In this document: piece by piece, positions 38,084 to 48,989 of the stretch
How positions within the stretch are numbered: the first letter of the stretch is position 1
Layout of the letters: every line of letters begins with the position of its first letter
Source of the DNA: Zelopaecilomyces penicillatus
Lineage: Eukaryota > Ascomycota > Sordariomycetes > Hypocreales > Pseudodiploosporaceae
Assembly: GCA_005765155.1 (NCBI GenBank)
Contig: VCCP01000001.1
Span: 1,860,001-1,924,000 of the forward strand
Direction: 5' to 3'
Length of the DNA: 64,000 nucleotides
Made by a program: the position numbers and the translations under genes
Notes under the pieces: model-generated
What the model saw: only the letters and a program-made list of their open reading frames with translations
Databases searched by the model: none
Told to the model about the DNA's origin: nothing

Positions 38084-38534
38084 TCACAGTTCCTTGACCG
38101 CTTCCCTTGTTACCGCCGCAGCGCTGGCAGCCGTCGTCGTTGCTGCGCCACCGAGAACACCTGCCGTCATCTCCTTGACCACTTCTCGAGCTGAGGCGGC
38201 CACGTCGATGTTCTCACCGTTAATGTAGTACCAGGCGCGGCCGGCAAGGATGGAGATGTGGTGAGGCAGATAGAGGACCGCGGCGATGAAAGTCAGGCTG
38301 AAAAGGAGGAAGTAGATGGAGTCTAGCGCGCCAAATGTTAGCAAAACAGGGGTTTTCTGGTGGCTGCTCGACAACATCGAAGAAATGGGCATTTGAAGGA
38401 GAGGGGGGAAAGGGGGGACGGGTCATACAGAATGCGAATTTCTCCCAAGGAGTGAACATGTAGATGGCAAAGGTAACTTCGAATTGAAGCTGCTTGCGCT
38501 GAAGCCATTTGCGGAAAGAAGCGAGTGTCGACAT
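38084..38534 (-). CDS. Small activating subunit of serine palmitoyltransferase (ssSPT-like)
   Basis: Small ER-membrane protein that stimulates serine palmitoyltransferase, the first step of sphingolipid synthesis (family knowledge). Exons are 38429-38534 and 38084-38322, intron 106 nt, product 114 residues. The N-terminal part FEVTFAIYMFTPWEKFAF matches the ssSPT hallmark (Y-M-x-x-PWE), with T in place of the usual E before PWE. A hydrophobic helix around YFLLFSLTFIAAVLYLPHHI then corresponds to the family helix ending in PQHI. After residue about 75 there is an Ala/Thr-rich, lightly charged tail of about 38 residues (EVVKEMTAGVLGG...TREAVKEL) that animal ssSPT proteins lack. The start at 38534 is the first ATG of the frame. 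It is divergent from the release-factor-like gene. Confidence 0.85.
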
Positions 38535-39295
38535 GATGAGTTGGATCGTTGTCGGGTGCGAAAGGAGTAAAACTCAAGGCGGGAATCGTTTGCTTTGCTT
38601 CTGATTGAATTCCCTGTGGCGGCGGTTCGCTCGGAAAGTCAAAAGGTGACACAGAGATAGTCCCGGATTAACGATGAAATGCTGTTTGGGGACTGTAAAT
38701 TCCGGCTTTAAATCTCCCTAGGTGTTGGTTTCGGTAATTGCTAGGTGGTGATGCAACTCCCAAGAGACTTTTCTGTTCCGACCCCGGAAATGCCGATACA
38801 ACCCCCCGCGAGATTGGTTACATGCTGCCAGGCTACGTATAGGGGAGCATAGAGGGGACATAGGGTGCTAATCGGGCTGGCTTAATTGGGTACGATGCAG
38901 TACATTATCAGGTATGTTTTCAGGTACCGCGTGTCATAAGGTACATGCCCAACACGCCAGGGTGAGGTATTCTATGCAAAGCTACCAGCATAATCTGCTT
39001 CCCCTATCATGCGAAAAGCACCTGCACATGCCCAGGGGCTGAAATTACCTCCATCGCGAGTGGTGCTCATTATAAGTAGTGGCTAGTAGAAAGTACCTAA
39101 TGTGCTAGTGCCTCGATGTAGAGATGTCAGATTCAGGCATCCCCAAGCTTAGTAGGAGGTACCTATCTGTGGGAAAGTGTTGTCGCCCACATGCCAGTGC
39201 TCCACCAAGCATCACTACATCACTCACTGTGCCTCCATCATCAGCACAACTTCCAACAAATCTAAGCTTTCTACCAAGCATCATCACTACTAATA
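38535..39295. promoter_or_regulatory. Divergent intergenic region, SPT small subunit/release-factor-like gene
   Basis: 761 bp between two divergent start codons. The centre (38820-39100) has several GGTAC, AGGTA and TACC-type words seen in other gaps of this window. The last 130 bp before 39296 are C/A-rich leader-like sequence. No reading frame of note. Confidence 0.45.
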
Positions 39296-40027
39296 ATGCT
39301 TCGACTCTGTCGTTCCTTGCCGTCGCAAATCATACACAGCCCTTCGGCAGCTACAGCATCACTCGCAGCGACCCGTCCCTTCACAATCCTTGGCGCAGCA
39401 ACACTCGCAAAGAACCTCCCGCCACGCCCACAACCCCCACTAGATTCCGAAATTGAGGAATCTTACCTCAAAGGCAGCGGGCCTGGAGGCCAGAAAATTG
39501 TACCATGCCCCTGTATACTCTCTATCTTCTCCCTCTTTTCTAAGAGAAGCATCATCTCGGCTTGCTGTCTTGGACAGAGGTTGTTGGTACATTCGATCTC
39601 GATTGTTAACTTGTGTTAAAACCTCCAGAACAAAACCAGCTCAGCCGTCCAGCTTAAACACATTCCTACAGGCATCGTCGTCAAATCCCAGGCCACCCGG
39701 TCTCGGAGTCAGAACCGCAAGCTTGCTAGAGAAATATTGGCGCAGAAAGTGGACGATTTACTCAATGGTGATCAGAGTCGTTCTGCCATCGTTGGCGACA
39801 TAAAGAAGAAGCGAGCAGACAGTGCTTCCAAGAAGAGTCGGCGCAAGTACAAGAAGTTGACCGAGGAGAAGAAGACCGAGTCCACAATCGAAGCCTCTTC
39901 AGCAACTAAGCTGGACAACGCTCCTGCTCAAAGTGAAGGCAACAGAGGCAACCCAGCTAGTACGAATAATAGTAGAAATAGTAGCGTAACTGAACAAAAA
40001 TCTACACGTCCAAAAGAAGGACTGTAG
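39296..40027 (+). CDS. Mitochondrial peptide-chain-release-factor-like protein (RF-1 domain, MTRFR/C12orf65 type)
   Basis: Codon-independent GGQ protein thought to rescue stalled mitoribosomes (family knowledge for C12orf65/MTRFR and S. pombe Rso55). Exons are 39296-39499 and 39629-40027, intron 129 nt, product 200 residues. The first about 40 residues ([17 protein letters not shown]...) are basic and hydroxylated without acids, as in a mitochondrial presequence. The GGQ loop [16 protein letters not shown] spans the splice junction with Q at residue 66. It continues into [20 protein letters not shown] and [10 protein letters not shown], then a Lys/Arg-rich tail (SRRKYKKL...) and a low-complexity Ser/Asn end. 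No stop-codon recognition domain is present, which separates it from full-length RF1/RF2. Confidence 0.88.
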
Positions 40028-40561
40028 ACATGATAGTATTAGCCTGAACGTCGCTTGACGAGTCAGGTTATAAGTGGACTAGTTCTCTGTGCATCATTGT
40101 TCTATTGTCTGGGGACAAATCTACCCCCAAAATACAAGTCGCGTTGTATTACGCGGCTATACTGAATGGAAGTTGCGAACGGCTCATCATCATTGTCACA
40201 TTTTCCATTCAACAAATCTAGACCGCAAAGCGCAAAAAAATAGTTGTATGATCAACCTCGGTTTCTACCCCTTAGGCTCGCATTACGCATCCAGCCGGCT
40301 GCAACACACAAGCCATCATCTTCTCTGCCGAGAAAAGCCAACGCCCAAGCCCCTTTGACCCTACTAACAACTTTTCGTAAATATAAGGAATAACTGAGAT
40401 ACGCGTGCCGCCAACGAGGCTTTGCATCGGTTGCTCCCTCCCTAATCTTGGCAAAAGCGTATGAAGTGAGAGCTGTCTGGCGTTCAACCTGGTGTCGCTG
40501 CTAGTAACCATATCTAATCAGTCCCTGCTCTCCACATGTGAACACATCTTCTGCACTTACT
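40028..40561. other. Convergent intergenic region, release-factor-like gene/actin
   Basis: 534 bp with the 3' regions of two converging genes. The actin 3' untranslated region must lie on the minus strand here. No reading frame with family features. Confidence 0.55.
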
Positions 40562-42272
<1,711 letters not shown>

Positions 42273-45268
42273 GATGGCTGATTAGGTGTGATGAAAGCTG
42301 GGTAGCAGACACGTGTATTAGCGGGGAAGCAAAGCAAATGGGCGAGTGCCAAAGATGAAGCTCGCGCGATCCGGATTGCCTTACAATCAAGAAGAAAGTT
42401 GCTGAGTTGGGGGGAACTGAGCAGGTATACACTCAGTTGCAATCTGGAGAAGGGGGGTGTGGGTGTGATGTTGAAGAAGTAGAAACTGTGGAGGGGAAGA
42501 AAGGAGGGAAGTAAGTATCTCCGTTGGCCAGCGATGCCACAGAAGTTGTGGGCGGGCCAAATGCTGAGGCAGCGGGCCAGGGCGAGACCGCCTACGAACC
42601 AGAACGGCCACGGTCAGGGGGGAAAGTGGGGGGGCTCTGGTTGCCGCTTTAACGACGCGGGATTGGCTCATGGCGGTGGCTGTGGCTGGCAATGCTTTGC
42701 CATTGCTGCCATCGCCACCCAGCGCAGAAAACCTTTAGTGCACCCTCGACAGAGCTCCCACGAGGGTTGACTCCAAGCTGCTGATGCCCTGCAGCCGATC
42801 TCCTGCACCCAATTACTGACGTTGGTACCCAAAAGAAATGCCCAGATGAGGTACTAAGGTAGGCCAGGTTAGATACTCACTCTCACCCGAACGAATACCA
42901 GCATGCTTCCTACTCTAGCTTAGGTAGATTAGCATCCCGTGAGGCATGTAGCATGGACGTCTGTCTATGTGGTACAGTTAGTACTAAGGTACCTGTATCC
43001 CAGCTGCCTACCAATTTGAAGGCACCAGACGACATGGAAACCAGGCAACATCATAACTAGGTACTAGGTAGCAATTAATTATCTTTTTTTAAGCACTTCT
43101 ACGGTGAAGTCGTCACATTCTTAATTACCCATTTACAGGCATTACATTTACTAACCCCTAAGAGTCGCTAGCTGCAGTGTGCGTGCGTACTGTACTCCGT
43201 ACTTACGCGGAACTCCGCTGGTAACAGGTAACTAATTAGTGGGGGCCTGTCGTGAAGCCCAGCTTAACTCATCATAATTCACCAAATTTTATGGCAGTGC
43301 AGCACGTCAGCACCCAACTCGCTCACAACCTTAAGCAAACCAAATCCAACCGTCAGTACTCCTTCCATGAAGATTTCTCTTCAATTATGGATTATGAATC
43401 TATTTTAAAGGGTGGAAACTCGGCTCAATTGCAGCTATCTCTTGTTCTCGTCGAGATAGGCAACAACTTTTCAGCGAATCAACGACCGAGGCATGGTTAC
43501 CAAATAGAGAAAACCACAAGCAAGCGGTAGAGATACAGAGCACTTACCACCTGCTCAACGCCCGAGATTACAGTGCATAGACCCTCCGCTGTGGAGTTCT
43601 TTGTACAGGACCGGATACCTCAGGTGCCTACAGTGGTGGAGTACCTGGTGGGAAAGGCTAGACACCTACGAAAGTCAGGTAATTCTCCTTGAAAATTTGT
43701 AGGTATACAGCATTGATGCCTTTCTCTACATTAGACCCTGTACCGTGCATCATTGCGTATCCGCTTTGACTGGGGGGGGGGGAAGAATGAGAACCACGCA
43801 ACCCCACCGTAAATAGCAACAAGGTCAACCAACAGATTGGAGCCGCATTGGGCACTTTTGACTCCTTTTTTTGGTCTTGGCTACTAATTCATCAGATGTG
43901 AAGCTGAACAAACCCAGTTATGGTCTGCTTGCTAGTCGGGAGTCACTACGTAGGTGCAGTGGGTGCTACCTACCTAGGTAGATGGGTGCCTTGGCATTAT
44001 TGACGTTGTTTTGTTGACATTTGATGATGCCTGATTCGGATAGTCTCACCAGCCTGAGTCTCGTCCCGAAAAGTCCCCGAAATAACGATGGTGCCAATTC
44101 ATCTCATCCCAAGTCGAAGCCTTTCTTACTTGGCAGGCATCAGCAAAGCTCCTAGCGTCTTAGTTGACTAGGCATCTGAGTTTCTTTTGAATTTTTGAGG
44201 CTTCTTGGCCGCGTAACATGCCGCCACAAGGAATGCTGACGACATCTATCTGGCTATTTTCTCGGTGCTTGTCCAGGCTGTCGTCAAAAGTCCTCAGCCT
44301 GCTGCCTCCAAGGAAAGGAGGCTGAGGAGGGGCACGACGACATGGTCTGTTCCGGTTAGCGCCGTCGCCGCCCTAACATATCACACCTCTGAAGATTCCA
44401 ACGAAGAGCTGGCATTGTAGCACTGTCTCACGCCTCCACATGATCCGTTAGATCTAAGCTCCTTCTAAGATATCTTCTGTTATCTTCATTCACAGTCTCC
44501 AGCAAATATACTTCTTATATGACCAGCCTCGCCTGGCAAGGGCACTCTCCCGAGCCACTCTCTTCTCAGTAAAGCCTGGAGACGGCAACGCCGTTCCTAG
44601 TGTCTTGTGAATAACCACTGGTGACCTATATGAATAAGCTGGTCTCATGCTGAGAAGCATGATTCTTCTTACTGGGATGTACAAACGTCAACTCTATAGT
44701 CGGTCGAACCAGTACACAGGTTATTTAAACATGTACTTGGATGCTCTTGGCCTAACAGTTCCATTCGAATATTTAAGAAGACAGGTTACGTACCCAAGTG
44801 AAGGAAAAGATAAAAGCATAGGCCAAATAACTCGATGCTTTTCATTGTGAAGTTATGGTATCACATGGAAGAGATAACTAAAGTATCAGGTCTATTCTTA
44901 AAAACAACATTCTTTGTTGGGCTTCAGTGATAATGAGGGCTTCGCTCTCCATGACATACCTGCTAGTTGGGGCTGTGGACAGAAAAGGCTGCATCATTAG
45001 CCACAGCCGAGCCACAGGTGTCAAAATTTTGTCCAGCACTTATCCTGATTTGAACTAGTGGATTGTGAGTTTGCAACCAGTGCTTTCGTGAAGCTTCCAG
45101 AACGGCGTGGGCGCAAAATCGCAGATGCTGTCGAAGTAGACCCACTGAGTGCAAACTGCCATTCAAGTTCTTTTCTCTCTCCAAATCTTTCTTTATCTTG
45201 TTTGATATTTCCTCCAGTGTCTCAATCCAAGACCACAAGTAAATCTCCTTAACAAGCCAACCTTCAAT
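42273..45268. other. 3.0 kb intergenic region, actin/FES1
   Basis: The actin promoter and leader occupy the left part: the minus strand is C/T-rich over about 42290-42520. The middle (42830-43250) is rich in GGTAC, TAGGTA and TACTAAGG words. There is an 11-G run at 43772-43782. The right end (45160-45215) is C/T-rich on the plus strand and fits the FES1 leader. A frame of about 79 codons at 43291-43530 reads protein-like but has no known domain; I do not call it a gene. Confidence 0.5.
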
Positions 45269-45910
45269 ATGGGAGACAAGCGACTCAACGAGCTCCTTCG
45301 CTGGAGTATCGAAAATTCCGAAAACACCACCAAAAGCGACCCCGCCAACGCTGCACCAGCCAGCAACCTCACCCCAGAGATCATGGCCGCCCTCATGGGT
45401 GGCCCCTCAGAGGCAGATCTCATGAAGGCTGCCATCGAGGTTATCTCCTCGCCTGATCCTGAAGTCACACTGGAGAACAAACTTATCGCATTCGATAATT
45501 TTGAGCAGCTTATCGAGAATCTTGATAACGCAAACAACATTGCCAATCTGAGCCTGTGGACCCCGCTCCTGGAACTGTTGAAGCACGACGAGCGCGAGCT
45601 GCGCAAAATGGCTGCCTGGTGCGTCGGCACGGCTGTGCAGAATAACGAGCGCACCCAGGAAAGGCTGTTTGCCATGGGAGGTTTGCCATCACTCGTTGAG
45701 ATTGCTACGAAAGAGGACGAGTCTGAGGATGTGAGGCGAAAGGCCGTCTACGCACTGAGCTCGGCGTGCCGGAACTACCAGCCGTCCATGGACGTTTGCG
45801 CCGAAGAGTTGACCAAAAGGGGACATGCTACGGATACGGTGGACGCAGCGGATATGGAAGCGGTCGATAAAATCATGAACAAGCTCAGGGAAAATGCGAA
45901 GGCAGTCTAA
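45269..45910 (+). CDS. fes1: FES1, Hsp70 nucleotide-exchange factor
   Basis: Cytosolic armadillo-type protein that drives ADP release from Hsp70 and so helps misfolded proteins reach degradation (family knowledge). A single exon of 213 residues starts MGDKRLNELLRWSIENSE, the usual FES1 N-terminal helix. It continues with LENKLIAFDNFEQLIENLDNANN-type helices and ends with armadillo repeats including WTPLLELLKHDERELRKMAAW, GTAVQNNERTQERLF and VRRKAVYALSSACRNYQPS. The size is somewhat below yeast FES1 (about 290 residues) but usual for filamentous fungi. It converges on the uL5m gene. Confidence 0.95.
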   Translation: MGDKRLNELLRWSIENSENTTKSDPANAAPASNLTPEIMAALMGGPSEADLMKAAIEVISSPDPEVTLENKLIAFDNFEQLIENLDNANNIANLSLWTPLLELLKHDERELRKMAAWCVGTAVQNNERTQERLFAMGGLPSLVEIATKEDESEDVRRKAVYALSSACRNYQPSMDVCAEELTKRGHATDTVDAADMEAVDKIMNKLRENAKAV

Positions 45911-46192
45911 ATTGCCACGCCATTCGAAACAGGACATGGACTGATGATGACATCGGGCGGAGTTTGAGGCGTTCGGCGGTTCCACTGGCAATCAATGGGA
46001 AGAGATGTGTTTTAAAAATTATGGAAGCGTTAGAAATGGGCTGCGCTTGGGCATCTACAATTATATGATTTTTATAGTACAGATGCTATCATACATCGTC
46101 GGCTTTCTAATACACCTGGTGTGAGCTAAGATCGGAAAGCAATGATTTTCTAATTCCACATTGAATGCTCCGTATTGCCTACATTCTCCTTT

Positions 46193-47410
46193 TTAATGAG
46201 TAACCTTGCCATAGAACGGAAATCCCAAGGCCTCCATGAGGAGTCTTCCCTGTCTATCAGAGGTACCAGTTGTTTGAATGAATATGTCACATCCGGGCAT
46301 TAATTTTGCCGGGTACATCTAAAGCGCAACCTGAGTTAGCAGAGTTCAAACGCAGTCCGAGAAGATGAACTAAGACGCTCTTTCTTGACGCCAATGGAAA
46401 CACAATGTAACTCACATCATAATTGAATTCGATTTCTGGGAAGTACGCCATCCATTCCGGTTTCATACCAAAGGCCAAGTTGCCAGCGTCGTCTCCGGTG
46501 GTGGCCTTGATGCCGGGCCAATCCTTGATTCTTGGGAGCACCAAAGTCACAACTTTATCAACGAATTCATAGGCAGCAGCACCGCGCAGCGTAGTTTTAG
46601 CTCCTGCTTTGGATCCTTGCCGGACTCCCCAGTGAATCACATTGTGCTTCACCGTTGTGACTTCGGGGAAACTACCACTAATCGCCTGCACCACAGCACG
46701 AGCAACATGAAGGTACTCCTTGTTATCTGCCGAGAGGGGGGCATAAGTGTTGATTGTCACCGCCTCGATTTCGGGAATGTTATTCCAGGTGATATCGCGC
46801 TCTAGTATACCGAGTCTTGATGAGCCTCCACCTCGTGGGCCTCGGCTAGGCCGATTCTTATGGTATGGGGATGACCCATCCCACTGTCGCAGAGCACCCT
46901 TCTTCGATTCGACAGGGACTGTGCCGGGGGGCGTGTGCTGGTACGTCAGGGTCAACAGATCTGGCGCAATGGTGCTGTCGTACGTATGCTTCAGCCGAGG
47001 AAAATTGAAGGGCCCTGGAACAAAGTCTCGGGCGGTAGGATCGGAAGACACGGGCACCTGAATAGGATGTAGAGGGCCGCGATAGTACTTGGGTGGATGG
47101 TATTGGTATCTAGTGGTTCTTAGCACATGCCCCATGATTCGGAGCGAAGAGCAAGCACATACCTGTTTCCAGGCAATTTCCGGCCCCCTTCTTCCGAGCT
47201 TTGAGAAGTTTTGAAAGTCTCTAATGTCTTGTCATCAGGTGGCGGTGTTGAGAACGAGGACAATGGTTCGAGGTCTGCTAAGTGGTTCTTCGATGTCGCG
47301 GCTGGTTGGCTGGACGCGAATCTTTGAGAGCATGCTGGAGCCTGTTTAAGGGTCAATTGCCTTCGACCCAATGCCCTCACCAGGCGTGTTCCTTCTCGAG
47401 CGCCAGCCAT
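46193..47410 (-). CDS. mrpl7: Mitochondrial large-subunit ribosomal protein uL5m (MRPL7)
   Basis: Mitochondrial relative of bacterial L5, located in the central protuberance of the large mitoribosomal subunit (family knowledge). Exons are 47163-47410, 46416-47109 and 46193-46318, introns 53 and 97 nt, product 355 residues. The N-terminus (MAGAREGTRLVRALGRRQ) is Arg-rich and acid-poor, as in a mitochondrial presequence. The uL5 domain is seen as ITWNNIPEIEAVTINTYA, LRGAAAYEFVDKVVTLVLPR and FGMKPEWMAYFPEIEFNYD, finishing with MYPAKLMPGCDIFIQTT in the last exon. That final exon is necessary, because the middle exon alone runs into intron sequence. The start at 47410 is the first ATG of the frame. 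It is convergent with FES1 and divergent from the deubiquitinase gene. Confidence 0.94.
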
Positions 47411-48989
47411 GGTGGACAATGAGGAGCGTACAGAATGGTTCCCCGTACGGTTGTCGGGGCTTCAGTCTTGCCAGCTTGGAAATTTCCAACTGCTGGACGT
47501 TAGGTTCACTGTGGTTGAGCTATATACATGCGCCACATCACTTCACAATACATGTGGCGGTGCTACTGGTTTGCTCTAGCCTCCTATTCGCCTGACAACC
47601 GCCCAACCGCCTCAGCCGCCATAGTCAGAAACGGATGTCAGCCCCCCCCCCCCCCCCCCCCCCCATGGTCATCACCCTTGAGAGGGTTGGTTCAAGGTGA
47701 TCGGATGATCTCGTGTGAATGATGCGTACGTAGTATGAATGCCATCTTCTGCTTCGTGTCGCCGTCTAACCTCATTTTTAACCACACGATCTCCGCCCTA
47801 GTATAGCTCTAATTGACGTTTGGATTCACTGACACCGCCTTAGCTTCGTCAGCCAGGCTTCTGTTTAGAGGCCTAATTTGTTTTATCAACCCAAAGCCGA
47901 TGCCTGCACTTATCTAATAGCAACGGTATCTGCCTGGTCCTTCTAACACTACGTTGTCTCAGTAGGCAGATGCCATAGCCCGTGGGGTGCCTGCGGAATG
48001 GATCGCTGGGGCCGTTGCGAGTCACCACCTTGGCCAAGTGGCATCACACGAGAGAGAAGTGCTGTGGAGAGCGGAATGAGAGTGTGACTATGTCGTGTGT
48101 TGAGCATATGTGGACATAGACACGTGTAAATGTTAAACTCGGGTTTGGTCCGTCTTGCGGCTGAGTTGACATCGCAATGCCTTTGTCGCTCGGCCGCGTT
48201 TGAAGTATTCATGGAGAAATACAACGCGGCTGTTTATCACGATGTAGTAGTTTTCAAGTCTGAGTAAAACCTTGCAGCAGATAATTCATAGATTCCTACA
48301 TTGGGAGTACCTGCACTGCAATTAGTACACATTCTCCATACCAAATGGTCACAAGTCAAAATGCAGCTAGGCTAGCCAGACCCAAGACGTGGGCAATAAA
48401 CCAAGATAATCCATCATACGAGTCTGCCGTCCACGCACCAGACCCCCTGGACAGCGCGTTGGAGTGGTCCAGTAGCAGCCATTTAGAACCCTCTTAGCCC
48501 CCGAGTCCCCTAATTTGTACATATGATTTCAGTGACCCGCCCCCGCAACCGCAACGACCGACCTACTGCATTCAACATCTCCTACTGAATCATAGTCCAG
48601 GCCGGAACTCAACTTCTCCACGATCCTCGCATCGAGCGCATCTCTGCGTGTCAGGATAACGCAATTCGATTATTTTTGCAAATCACAGCCATAGCCGATT
48701 CACTACTCTGTTGACTTTCATCCTCTACATCTTTCCAACGATTCGAATCAGTCACCTGTGAACTCAACAAATCCGCATCAGAAGCCATTCGCCTGCTTAT
48801 CTGCCCCACCAGGAGCATTAACGTCGTTGAGACACCAACCCACGGCTACATCCAAACCGTCTTCGCAACGCATCGAGCCCCATAATGCGGACCATTGGGT
48901 GTCTGATACCTCGCTAGTATCTGCGTGGCATCTGTATATTTACATCTTTTGCCCACTGGACTCGTAGCAGTCCTGTTGCGACTATCATA
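47411..48989. promoter_or_regulatory. Divergent intergenic region, uL5m/deubiquitinase
   Basis: 1.58 kb between two divergent starts. It holds an uninterrupted run of 23 cytosines at 47642-47664 and one TACGTAGTA copy at 47727-47735. The last 450 bp before 48990 are C/A/T-rich leader-like sequence. No reading frame with family features. Confidence 0.5.
47642..47664 (+). repeat. Poly(C) run, 23 bases
   Basis: A run of 23 C immediately followed by ATGG, about 230 bp upstream of the uL5m start codon. The exact length is assembly-dependent, since such runs are hard to sequence. Long C/G runs can form i-motif or quadruplex structures (established knowledge). Confidence 0.9.

Noticed and set aside
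43252..43530. Protein-like frame of 79-92 codons in the actin/FES1 gap
   Set aside because: No domain, no family resemblance and AT-rich context; it could be chance.
44218..44325. Short frames reading ADDIYLAIFSVL, reminiscent of PMP3-type membrane peptides
   Set aside because: The PMP3 hallmark after this stretch (PP-V and the second helix) is missing, and no splice restores it.
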